64,000 bases of DNA, from NCBI GenBank assembly GCA_951213105.1, contig OX578150.1, forward strand, positions 27,769,052 to 27,833,051, read 5' to 3'. Below are positions 10,060 to 21,235 of this stretch, one piece after another; within the stretch, counting starts at the first letter, position 1, and each line of letters starts with the position of its first letter. This DNA is from Amaurobius ferox. Lineage: Eukaryota; Arthropoda; Arachnida; Araneae; Amaurobiidae. The notes beneath the pieces are model-generated. The model did not search any database and was not told where the DNA came from. It worked only from the letters and a program-made list of their open reading frames with translations. The translations under genes and the position numbers were made by a program.

Positions 10060-12832
10060 TTTTTTTAAGATTATCCCCACCACCACCCGATGCATAAATG
10101 CACCGCGACAATCTCCATAACTTTCTTTTTATTTATTTTTTTATTTATTCAGTGTTTAAGTTTTTCATTGTGGTCCCAACCACCACCCGATGTAAACAAT
10201 ACATCGCCACAATTCAACCCATCATAATGAGCCAGAAATCTTATAAAAAGTAAACACTAATTCAGTTTTAAAAGTTTTTTTTTTTTTAAGATTGTCCCCA
10301 CCACCACCCGATGCATAAATGCACCGCGACAATCTCCATAACTTTATTTTTATTTATTTTTTTATTTCTTCAGTGTTTAAGTTTTTGCATTGTGGTCCCA
10401 ACCACCACCCGATGTAAACAATACATCGCCACAATTCAATCCAGCATAATGAGGCAGAAACCTTATAAAAAGCAAACAGTAATTCGGTTTTTAATTGTGC
10501 CTAGGCCAAAAACCGTGTAAAAAGCAAACACTTATTCGGTTTTTAATTGTCCTTAGGCCAAAAACCGTATAAAAAGCAATCAATTATTAAGTTTTTTTAT
10601 TGTGGTTCCAACCACCACCCGATGTAAATAATACATCGCCACAATTAAGTTTTTACAATACAATAGAGTACGCAACAACAATACGTCGACACAATTAAGG
10701 TTTTTCATTGTGGTCCCAACCACCACCCAATGTAAACAATACATCGTCATAATTCAATCCAGCATAATGAGCCGGAAACCTTATAAAAAGTAAACACTAA
10801 TTTGGTTTTTAATTATCCCTAGGCCAAAAACCGTGTAAAAAGCAAATACTTATTCGGTTTTTAATTGTCGCTAGGCCAAAAACCGTATAAAAAGCAACCA
10901 AACACTAATTCGGTTTTTAATTGTCCCTAGGCCAAAAACCGTATAAAAAGCGATCAATGATTAAGTTTTACATTGTGGTCCCAACCACCACTCGTTGTAA
11001 ACAATACATCACCACAATTAAGTTTTTACAATACAACAATACAGTACGCTACAAAAATACATCGCCATAATTAAGTTTTTTCCTTGCGGTCCCAACCACC
11101 CCCCGATGTAAACAATACATCGCCACAATTAAGTTTCTACAATACAACAATACAGTACGCCACAAAAATACATCGCCATAATTAAGTTTTGTAATACAAA
11201 AATACATCGCCATAATTAAGTTTTTCATTGTGGTCCCAACCACCACCCGATGTAAACAATACATCGCCACAATTCAATCCAGCATAATGAGGCAGAAACC
11301 TTATAAAAAGCAAACAGTAATTCGGTTTTTAATTGTGCCTAGGCCAAAAACCGTGTAAAAAGCAAAAACTTATTCGGTTTTTAATTGTCCTTAGGCCAAA
11401 AACCGTATAAAAAGCAATCAATGATTAAGTTTTTTCATTGTGGTTCCAACCACCACCCGATGTAAATAATACATCGCCACAATTAAGTTTGTACAATACA
11501 ACAATAGAGTACGCCACAACAATATGTCGCCACAATTAAGTTTTTTCATTGTAGTCCCAACCACCACCCGATGTAAACAATACATCGCCACAATTCAACC
11601 CATCATAATGAGCCAGAAATCTTATAAAAAGTAAACACTAATTCAGTTTTAAAATTTTTTTTTTAAAGATTGCCCCCACCACCACCCGATGCATAAATGC
11701 ACCGCGACAATCTCCATAACTTTATTTTTATTTATTTTTTTATTTCTTCAGTGTTTAAGTTTTTGCATTGTGGTCCCAACCACCACCCGATGTAAACAAT
11801 ACATCGCCACAATTCAATCCAGCATAATGAGGCAGAAACCTTATAAAAAGCAAACAGTAATTCGGTTTTTAATTGTGCCTAGGCCAAAAACCGTGTAAAA
11901 AGCAAAAACTTATTCGGTTTTTAATTGTCCTTAGGCCAAAAACCGTATAAAAAGCAATCAATGATTAAGTTTTTTCATTGTGGTTCCAACCACCACCCGA
12001 TGTAAATAATACATCGCCACAATTAAGTTTGTACAATACAACAATAGAGTACGCCACAACAATATGTCGCCACAATTAAGTTTTTTCATTGTAGTCCCAA
12101 CCACCACCCGATGTAAACAATACATCGCCACAATTCAACCCATCATAATGAGCCAGAAATCTTATAAAAAGTAAACACTAATTCAGTTTTAAAATTTTTT
12201 TTTTTAAAGATTGTCCCCACCACCACCCGATGCATAAATGCACCGCGACAATCTCCATAACTTTATTTTTATTTATTTTTTTATTTCTTCAGTGTTTAAG
12301 TTTTTGCATTGGGGTCCCAACCACCACCCGATGTAAACAATACATCGCCACAATTCAATCCAGCATAATGAGGCAGAAACCTTATAAAAAGCAAAGAGTA
12401 ATTCGGTTTTTAATTGTGCCTAAGCCAAAAACCGTGTAAAAAGCAAACACTTATTCGGTTTTTAATTGTCCTTAGGCCAAAAACCGTATAAAAAGCAATC
12501 AATGATTAAGTTTTTTTATTGTGGTTCCAACCACCACCCGATGTAAATAATACATCGCCACAATTAAGTTTTTACAATACAATAGAGTACGCCATAATGA
12601 TGCAGAAACCTTATAAAAAGCAAACAGTAATTCGGTTTTTAATTGTGCCTAGGCCAAAAACCGTGTAAAAAGCAAAAACTTATTCGGTTTTTAATTGTCC
12701 TTAGGCCAAAAACCGTATAAAAAGCAATCAATGATTAAGTTTTTTCATTGTGGTTCCAACCACCACCCGATGTAAATAACCACCACCCGATGTAAATAAC
12801 CAACCACCACCCGATGTAAAAACACGAAACAA
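10060..12832. repeat. tandem array of bulged stem-loop repeats
   Basis: About 14 complete and one truncated copies of stem-loop type a, and four of type b. In type a, ATTGTGG pairs with CCACAAT and CGATGTA pairs with TACATCG around an AACAA or AATAA loop, leaving a 14-nt one-sided bulge TCCCAACCACCACC. In type b, GATTGTC pairs with GACAATC and CGATGCAT pairs with ATGCACCG (one mismatch), with bulge CCCACCACCACC. Between them are about 13 copies of CGGTTTTT...CCTAGG...AAAAACCG and many TATAAAAAG motifs. A higher-order unit of 541 bp is nearly identical at about 11148-11688 and 11689-12229, with a further diverged partial copy. The 69-codon open frames at 10311, 11689 and 12230 are by-products of the repeat. 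Confidence 0.88.
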
Positions 12833-13090
12833 AGTTATAAACACTCATAATACCAATAGCCGATTGCTAAAATAAACTCCAAACTGAATAAAATGTTTAC
12901 AAATTAAACAAAAATATAAATGCAATTCTAGAATATGACCCGTTAAATGACACAAAACTGTTAATATGACCTGTTAATAAACCACACAAACCTTTTAATA
13001 TGACCTGTTAAATCAGAAAAATATACAGCCCCCGGTTATACACTTAATAAACACAGTAATAAAAACACAGTAAATACACTTAATAAACAC

Positions 13091-13121
13091 CCTGGTAGGT
13101 CGGACGGTCTGGATCTCAACT
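13091..13121 (+). repeat. SINE 3' tail fragment
   Basis: CCTGGTAGGTCGGACGGTCT followed by GGATCTCAAC matches the 3' end of the SINE at 7597-7880. Confidence 0.7.
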
Positions 13122-14051
13122 TAATAAACACAGTAAGTACACTTAAATATAAAAAGAGAAATAGAAATAAAAAAGAGAAATAGTGTTCTTAGAAGAACAA
13201 ATTAAACAAAAATCTAAATACAATTCTAGAATAGAAGTCGAAAATAGCCCCTCTTTAAACACAATAAATGAAATACACTTAACGAAATGAATGGTTTGTT
13301 TTAGTTTAATGACGTTAACTAATAATTAAATTTTAAGATTATTTAAGTTTGTATATATTAAAAGCTTTTTTGTTTTTAATTAAAACACGAAACAAAATTA
13401 TAAACACCCATAATAACAATAGCCCATTGTTAAAATAAACTCTAAACTGAATCAATATGCTTTTGTAAAAAAGATCGTAGCCAAAGCTCTATAAACTGAT
13501 ACACAAATAATAAAGTAAACAAAAATCTAAATATAATTCTAGAATAGAATTAGAAAATATGTTAAATCAGAACCCCTGTTTAAATAAGAACAATTTTAAA
13601 ACATAAAACAATATAAATAAAATACACTATAAACGTGTAAATACACTTATTACGTAATAATGTTATACAAAAAAAAAAAGAATGTTCTTAGAAGAACAAT
13701 AAATTCTTATCTGAAAAAGAGAAGTCAATCTTATCTCGATACAGAACAGTTAAAAGTTGCTAACACAACAGATAAATGTTTGGGTTGAGTTGTAAGAAAA
13801 AATCATGTTTTTAAAAAAATAATAAATGCATTTAAAATGAAAAGTAATTTAATAATAATTTACTCCAATAAAATGGATGAATAATTTATTCCAATGAAAT
13901 GGATGGTTTGTTTTAGTTTAATGACGTTAACACTAATAATTAAATTGAAAAGTAATGTATTTCGAATATCGAATATATTCGATGATTTCGCTATTGCGTA
14001 TTAGCGAAATCATCGAATATGTCCCCAGCCACCACCTTCCCTCCTTCTGCG

Positions 14052-14571
14052 GGGGAGAAACGCCGGTGAAGAAATGCTTTAACGGAAACCGAGAAATTGA
14101 AATTCGGAAAATCTTAAAATCCCGATCCTGTGGGCAATACGGAATATTTCTTGATCAGATTGGACTTGTAAGAATGCTAGATATTTGACCTTTCTAAAAA
14201 TGTAAATTATTAGTCGAAATTCTGAGTACTTTTTACTATGCGAGAATTTAAAAACCAAAAATCGTTTTTTTTTTAGTCAAAAGTGACTTTTGTTTTAAAA
14301 TCATAAAAAAATATTAGAATTTGTCCCTGAGATTTGAAATTGATATATGTTTACTCGAAATTCTCTGCTCTTTCCGATGGTGTGATTTGTTTTTTTCTAC
14401 AATGTCTGGATCGTGGAGAAAAAGGTCAAAAAACGGTCGAAATCGCATAAAACATTAAATAACAAAAAAAATAATTAAAATTTTAAAAATCGGTATTCAC
14501 GAATTCCCCCCCCCTCCCCGGTCTCCGATTGCCAAATTTCGTAGCTCTCCGATGCGCGGTCGCTGAACGTT
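14052..14571. repeat. direct duplication, copy 1
   Basis: Runs from a GGGGGAGAAA block through TTGACCTTTCTAAAAATG and GAAATTCTGAGTACTTTTTA to CTCTCCGATGCGCGGTCGC. It is about 90 percent identical by eye to copy 2 at 14819-15346. Both are AT-rich and non-coding with a C-rich block near the end. Confidence 0.85.
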
Positions 14572-14818
14572 CAATAAAATATCCATTCGTTCAATTATTT
14601 AAAATATTCAATATCGTTCCACAAATACATAAATATAATAAGTTCAAATACATCACCACAATTCAATCCACCATAATGCAATCATTTAAATTATTTAAAA
14701 TATCCATAAATTAAAATATCCATTTAAAATATCATATAAATATAATCATTTCACCCGTTGTATACAACACATATCTTAATTCATTTAAACCCGTAAGGGC
14801 GGTCGGTCTCCATGGAGA

Positions 14819-15346
14819 CGGGGAGAAAATTCAACGGGTGAAAACGCGTTCGCCGAGAAATTGGAAATCCTTAGGTCATTAAAATCGCGATCCTGTGAAT
14901 ATTTATAATTATTTCTTGACCAGATTGGACTTGTAAGAATGCCAGATGTTTGACCTTTCTAAAAATGTAAATTATTAGTCGAAATTCTGAGTACTTTTTA
15001 CTATGCGAGAATTTAAAAACCAAAAATCGTTTTTTTGAGTCAAAAGTGACTTTTGCTTTAAAATCATAAAAAAATATTAGAATTTGTCCCTGAGATTTGA
15101 AATTGATATATTTTTACTCGAAATTCTCTGCTCTTTCCGATGGTGTGATTTGTTTTTTTCTACAATGTCTGGATCGTGGAGAAAAAAGAGCAAAAAGGTC
15201 AAAAAACTGTCGAAATCTCATAAAACATTAAATAACAAAAAAAATAATTAAAATTTTAAAAATCGGTTTTCACGTGTCCCCTTCCCACCCCCCAGGGTCT
15301 CCGATTGCCAAATTTCATAGCTCTCCGACGCGCGGTCGCGAAACGT
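14819..15346. repeat. direct duplication, copy 2
   Basis: Second copy of the block at 14052-14571, offset by about 768 bp. It is followed directly by the (GACA)n terminus of the composite repeat. A lone array-like phrase (CATCACCACAATTCAATCCA) lies between the two copies near 14650. Confidence 0.85.
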
Positions 15347-15411
15347 ATAGTGTATAAGACAGACAGACAGACGCACAGACACACAGACATTGCCTTTTAT
15401 TATTTAAGATA

Positions 15412-16250
15412 CATATCTTTATTATTCAAATCGGAAAAGATTTAATATAAATCGACTGTCGCATAAACACATTGGATTTCAATCTGTTGCTAAGCGACAT
15501 GATATCATTTGCTTTAAATAAATTGGTGGAAAAAATATTGTCCGAATAGTAATATCTCTATAGAAAGCAGAGTTTCCCCCAGGATTAACAAGAAAGATCA
15601 ATCATGCTTAAAGCATTGATTATGAAACACTTTTCAACTTCAATGCACTTTTATTTAAACATGTCTAAAATGCAATACATTCCTCGGTAATATTTTAAAA
15701 CTTATCACAATACTACATTAATTTATTACATTTGAAAACTAAACCTTCCTCGAAAAAAAATGAACTACATTCAAATGACGGTATTGAAATATAAATTGCC
15801 TGGTTTAAACATCTCTAAAATGTGATACATTCCTCGGTAATAATTTTAGAATTATCATAATACTACAATAATTTATTATATTTGAAAACTGCATCGAAAA
15901 CAACTGAAATTTATTCAAATGACGTCATAGAAAAAATAATACGCCTGGCTCTCTTTATAAAAGCAACACTTCATTCATAAATAATTTCCCATTCATGTCA
16001 TTCATCACAATACTACAATAATTTATTTTATTTAAAAATTAAGACCATGGAGCTACAAGTAATTAAACTCTATGCGTAAAACTTCATCGAAAAAAATCGT
16101 CCTTCTCTTTTTAAAATCAATGAATATTTCATTCAAATCATCTATGCAGACTCCATGAACTAAATGATTTTGTGTTAAAGAAATACAGCAATTGTAATAC
16201 AACTAATTCCACATATTTTCCTGTTTACATTTTACATAGGTGAAAAATAG
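15412..16250. repeat. right part of the composite repeat, and AT-rich DNA
   Basis: The stretch from TTATTATTCAAAT through AACACATT...GTTGCTAAGCGACATGATAT (about 15420-15510) resembles 20690-20775 of the shorter copy. After that come loose internal duplications: ATTCCTCGGTAATA near 15680 and 15830, and a TTATTTGAAAACT-like phrase near 15725, 15870 and 16025. No genes are visible. Confidence 0.45.
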
Positions 16251-16916
16251 GCTTCGTTGTAGAAATAATCAAATTTGGATGAGCATTTAAACTCAAATAT
16301 ATTGTAATTGCGTTGTTTCAGTATGTAGATGCATAGAATTTAAGCAAAAATAAAGTAGTTTTAGGACGGATACAACACTCAATATGAATTAAAAAGAACT
16401 TTAAAAATCACGATCATTTGTATCATTTTGAAGTGGGTCACATATCATCATGTATTTGTATCATTTTGATGTATCATTTTGAAGTGGGTCACGTGACATT
16501 TTCGTATCATGGTCACGTGATCGCTTCATATAAGAGGTGTTATTATTATTTTAATTTTTATTTAAAAAAATACTGAATATATTTCGCTGAATTTTTTTTT
16601 ATATATTTTATGGAACAATTTGAATATTACCTAAAATTTTCTAAGCAATTTGTGAATTTTAAATCCGCTTAAAAAATGTTTGAAAAATTAGGTCCCATAG
16701 GGCTCAATGTATTTCATTTTTTCAACCCGGGTTCAATCCAAAACTAATTGGGTGATATTATTCATTTATATTCCCATAGGTCCTACAGACCGTCTGAACA
16801 ACATACTATAATTTCATTTTGATTAAGTCATTTTTACGGCAGTTATCGTGCTAACTGACAGACAGACAGAATGAACAAAGTCATAAACACTTTTCAACTT
16901 CGTTGTAAAGTGTTAA
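16251..16916. repeat. dispersed repeat family, copy 1
   Basis: Begins near CTTCGTTGTAGAAATAATCA and ends with ACAGACAGACAGAATGAACA and AAACACTTTTCAACTTCG. A second copy lies in the same orientation at 53893-54513. Copy 1 has an extra internal reiteration of TTTTGAAGTGGGTCAC. Non-coding. Confidence 0.85.
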
Positions 16917-18480
16917 AAAAGGGCACTTCTTAGAAAGAAAGGGCACATATATTTATGTTGAATAACATTTATGCTTGGGATTTTTATGATGAAAATCAGA
17001 GTATTGCAAAAAAATGTAAACACTTTTGTTGCTTATACCTCCAAGTCTAATAGATAAAAATGTAAATATGTTTTCTTGTTTTATAGGAAATAGGGTCAAG
17101 ATTGTGAATATATAAAATTAATTTCAATTTTTTAATATTTTAAACTTGTTTTTTGAAAAACTTAAAAAAATATCTGACCGAGCAAGTGTTTTTTTCATTT
17201 TGCTTATTTTCACTCGAAATATCTTCGAAACCATAAGAGACAGATATAAATGGTAAGGGATAAAAATATGTATTAGGAAATTTAGTTGCTAAATCTATAT
17301 TTATATTTTAAAAATGTGCTTATAGTTTTCAAGTAATTGTTTTTTCGAGTTAAAGAAGAGTGAAAATTTCCCCTTTTTCAAGTTTGTAATATTATCTCAA
17401 AAACTACGGTAAACAATTGTGCAAGAATATAGCTCTTTAAAACCCTACAAGTGTATATAATTGGATTTTGGATGAGCTCTTTGTTTGCAAAGTATAGTGG
17501 TTATAATTTCGATATTTTAGTATTTTAATCTGGATTTTCATATGTGTGATAAAGCTTTAATTTATTTAAAATGTTACTATTGTTTCAGCTGAATCTGTTA
17601 CTTACTCCTTGGTGAAATATTTGTGCATGAGTATGAGATAATCTTATTTTGTTTAAAAAATTAGGACATTAAATGAACTTGGAGATTCTAAAAATGTGTA
17701 ATGATTGGTTAGGTTTGAACAAAAGAAATTAAAATATACATATTCAAGTACATATTTATGTGCTGCCAGGTAAGTTTATAGATTATAGGTCAGGTTGATT
17801 TGAGGTCAGATAAGTTTAATATATATACTGAAAAACAAGTCGTAAAATAATTTTATATTTTAACCTGAAGTCTATGATCAAAGCATCCAGATAAAATCGT
17901 TGTGAAAACTAAAGTACCAACTAGCTATAAACAGTTAGCGAGTCATTTGCAGCACTTTGAAATCCTGTAAACAATATAAATAAATCTGAAAAAAAAATCA
18001 AATAGCTTTATTGAACTTTACAAAATGTTATTCATTCAAAACCATTTTGGCTTCATCGGACTGAAGCCACCACCACTAAGGTATGAAAATGTTTCTTTTG
18101 TTGAGAACAAATTTATCATTGAATAAATGCTATTTTTACATCAAATTCAATTATAGTCTTGAGCAATTGGGTTTATTAGCAATTACAATTATTGAATTTA
18201 TATAAATTTAGAGTTCATTTAATTTTGATTTTTAGTATTTTCTCATTAGTCAATGAGGTTTGATGATTTTAAGGGATAAGATATATTTAAATGTTGAAAA
18301 TATTTGTTAATTGTTTGTTGTTATATATTAATTACAAAAAAAACCCCTGATTTAAATAACTAAATAAAATTCCAGAAAGCTCCATAAAATCACCTTATAA
18401 AGTTTTGAACTATGGTTTAGCAAATGTTTAGCTGCTAAGTTAATCATTATTCCATGGAGTAGAGTTATTAATAGTGCAAG
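16917..18480. other. UBC9 intron, AT-rich, nothing recognised
   Basis: No open frame of note, no exon-like segment and no clear repeat. Confidence 0.45.
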
Positions 18481-19000
18481 CAGCTTGCGTTCATGTGTCT
18501 GCGCAGAATCCGTATCTTTAGCCGTAAGCTCGCGTAGCGGGCGAGTATGCGAACGACAACTACTGCATACGTTTCTAAAGCGGGCGCATCATTATTAAAT
18601 GAGCTTGAATATTATTACTATTGCATGCGTCCGCGGAGCGGGTCAAAGACGAGTCCGCGAATATGAGGGGTGATTATTTTGTGTTTCAAATCTGCTATGC
18701 GGATGTCGTGCAACGGGCTAATCTGTTAATCCATAAGCCCGCATAGTGCGTGTGTTCACAACACAATGTCAACCGATTTGCATGCGTCTGCACAGGGTAT
18801 ATATCGTTATTGCATGCATTGTATGGGGATTACATACACTCGTTAAAAGAAGGCGTTTAATTTTGTAAATCCGCTACATGAATTAAATATGTCGAATCGT
18901 TATTGCATGGAGCTGAATTATCTTCATATTATATATAACGCGTATTGCATCCATCTGCGTAGTAGTCGGGTCAGGACCACTCATACAAATTTCTGGGTTA
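18481..19000. repeat. CpG-rich diverged tandem repeat
   Basis: A core like TTGCATGCGTCTGCGCAG recurs near 18491, 18621, 18778 and 18943, giving monomers of about 130-168 bp. Each is followed by phrases such as CGTAGCGGGCGAG or GCGGAGCGGGTC. The stretch is visibly richer in CpG than the surrounding intron. The open frame at 18889-19089 has no recognisable features. Confidence 0.6.
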
Positions 19001-19777
19001 CCCTTCATATTTCATTTTCCTTTTTTGTGCATTTTTCATGTCTTCTCCTCTCTCAAAAATTGTTGGGGAGTCCGGGTCCCACAACTTGAGTGGTGTCCTA
19101 TCCTGTCTAAGGGCGGCGGTGGACAAATACACAGTCGATAGCTATTATACGAACTACAAATGGGAGTACTCTTAGCCGTGACTTTCGCACGTAGCAGAGA
19201 TACGCAGTCTACAGCAAGAAAGCATATGAAAAGATGTTCAAAAAGCGACTAGGCTGGTAGCTAAAGGCAATTAGTAAACAATATAAAGAAAATAAGCTCT
19301 CCTGTATTTCAATCAAGCCGGCTAAAATCATAGCGCTAATGTAGCAACTTTTCTCCCCCACCCTTTCTATCATCCTCCGGTTTTGACTGAATCGGTGGAA
19401 TCAACTTAAACATCTTCCCGCAAATAGCGCAAAGAACCTTAGTTCGTAAATCTATATTTTTAAATATTTGTTTTAGAGCAAATATGCTTACAGGGTTTAC
19501 ATTTGTAGAATCTTATAACTCAAATGTATATCAAACATGAAATAATTTAACAAAAATTTAAGTTGAAAAAGAAAACTGTTTTGAAAGTTTTCATCAGATG
19601 GAAGAAGGAATGTACGTGCTTAATATTCCCCTTTCTGTTTTGTTTCCTTTAGTGGAGGAAAGAAGCGATATGGGGCTGTCAATCCTTTTTTTATTGACAC
19701 TTGATCGCCCTTTTTCTTTCTTTGAGGGGGGGGGGGGTAGACACGATCAAAATTTGCGGTAATGAACGCAGAGAAAG
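19001..19777. other. UBC9 intron, nothing recognised
   Basis: Mixed composition without coding signal. A tract of ten G lies at about 19727-19737. Confidence 0.4.
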
Positions 19778-19985
19778 GGCTCTGGATCGTACCAGAACTG
19801 GTTGATTTTCGTTTGAGGACAGACATTGCTCTCTTAACAAAAGGCTAAGCAGGGGATCTGATCTGCTAACAAAAGGGCAGGGAGGACGCTCTTCTCGTAC
19901 AAAGGGCAAGGAGGACGCTGTTCTGGTAACAAAAAGGCAGACAGGGCTCTGTGCCCTTCCAAAAGTGCCTGGGGGAAACTCTAGA
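19778..19985. repeat. short degenerate tandem repeat (about 42-bp unit)
   Basis: Units share GGACGCTCTTCTCGTAC / GGACGCTGTTCTGGTAAC / GGGATCTGATCTGCTAAC followed by AAAAGGGCAG-type sequence, in about five copies. The minus-strand open frames at 19620-19999 arise from this low-complexity repeat. Confidence 0.6.
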
Positions 19986-20404
19986 AGGTTTGGCGACATT
20001 TTAAAAATTTAAAAAATCCCCAAATTTATCGCCAAGTGGGACTGTAGAACTGACAGTTCCACTTGGCAACAAATAGACAAAACATCATCACAATACTATC
20101 CTCTAACAAAACACAATTAATTTCATTTATTTATCGCAATTTTATCAATTTCAAGATATTTTTATGGTTTAACAAACATTTTTATCGATTTGGTGACATT
20201 CTAAAAATTCGCTAAAGGTGTTACTAAGTAGGACAGTTAGACTGACAGACTAATGCTACTGAAACATTGATTCAATATTCGCTTTTAAAAAAACAAAGTT
20301 AATTTCATTGATTTAGCGTCGTTTTTATCAATTTGGGGACATTTCTGTCAATTTGGCAATGTTTAAGAAAAGTTGCCAAGTTAGCGATATCTCGCCAAAT
20401 TCGT

Positions 20405-21235
20405 GGATCTGAAGAATAAAACGTCCCGATCCCGTTTGTATATACTAAATGAAAACACTAAAATTGTGTTAGAAGATATACCCTTTCTACTCTTATACTG
20501 TTTCAACAATCAGCTAAATAAGTTTATTGGCTAAACACAATATATAAGTTTATTGGCTAAATACAATATATAAGTTTGAAATTGAAAACTCTGCCAAAAT
20601 AAATGAAAGTAATGTACACAGTCCACAATTAATAGAATAAAAAGAAAAATCAAACTGTTCATTTATAAGATATATTTTTATATCCATTTATTTATTATTC
20701 AAATAAAAAAAAATAGTAAACATTAACAAACACATTTAATTTAATTGCGTTGCCGAGCAACATGATATAAGATAGAATCTTATTCATAAAATGCTAATAA
20801 TGAAATAACCATTTTGATTTCTTAATACTTTTCATTCTTGAGTAAAATCTTGTAAAAAATAAACCATAGATTTTCCATTTAAATTCATGTTTCAAACATT
20901 CATGTCTTCAAACAATTTTTCAGAAAGTGACTAATTAGTGCAAAGATCTTCCACCAAACTCAGAAATGAAGTTTTTCTCTTCACTTTCACTTTTTAAACA
21001 AACGATTTCCAACCTTTTTGTTTGAAGGAACTAGAGACTTAGATAGTAGAACTTCTGGGAAAAGTTTTGTTTTTCAGTAATATCTCGATAACCCCTGGTC
21101 TTAGAAACTCAAAACTAAATTTAAGAGGGGCTATTTCACGGCTATGCACAAAATTTCATTAAATTCGGTTCAGCTGTTCTCCCATGATGATGGGACAAAC
21201 AGACAGACAGATTTGCAATTTTATTTATATAGATT
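20405..21235. repeat. composite repeat, short copy without the array
   Basis: Starts with the same GATCTGAAGAATAAAAC terminus as 9241 and shares the TTATTATTCAAAT...GTTGC..AGC.ACATGATAT segment. It ends in ACAAACAGACAGACAGA and TTATTTATATAGAT. It lacks the hairpin array and most of the 9961-15411 block. It looks like a short or deleted relative of the long copy. Confidence 0.55.

Larger units (their letters stand above)
9961..15411. repeat. array-bearing composite repeat
   Basis: Starts with ACTAGCCGCCTTTGGCGACC and ends with repeated GACAGACAGACAGAC (about 15357-15372), a CAGACATT block and TTATTATTTAAGAT. Many invertebrate interspersed repeats have an ACTAG start and a (GACA)n plus AT-rich end, so this looks like one large unit. 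It contains the hairpin array (10060-12832), AT-rich sequence with a few relics of the array motifs, and a direct duplication of about 500 bp (14052-14571 and 14819-15346). No protein-coding domain was found, and the boundaries are approximate. Confidence 0.5.

Noticed and set aside
10311..12439. Three nearly identical 69-codon open frames (at 10311, 11689 and 12230) that look like a small conserved gene family
   Set aside because: They arise from the tandem hairpin repeat itself, run through stem, loop and AT spacers, and have no start context or protein-like conservation beyond DNA identity.
10311..12720. TATAAAAAG motifs as real promoters
   Set aside because: The sequence alone gives only the motif inside a repeat; kept as a hypothesis in the findings, not as a feature.
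10060..12832. CRISPR-like array
   Set aside because: Repeats are long, variable and self-complementary with no unique spacers of constant length, the host is eukaryotic, and no cas genes are present.
19620..19999. Two long minus-strand frames near the G tract
   Set aside because: Low-complexity frames produced by the 42-bp degenerate tandem repeat.
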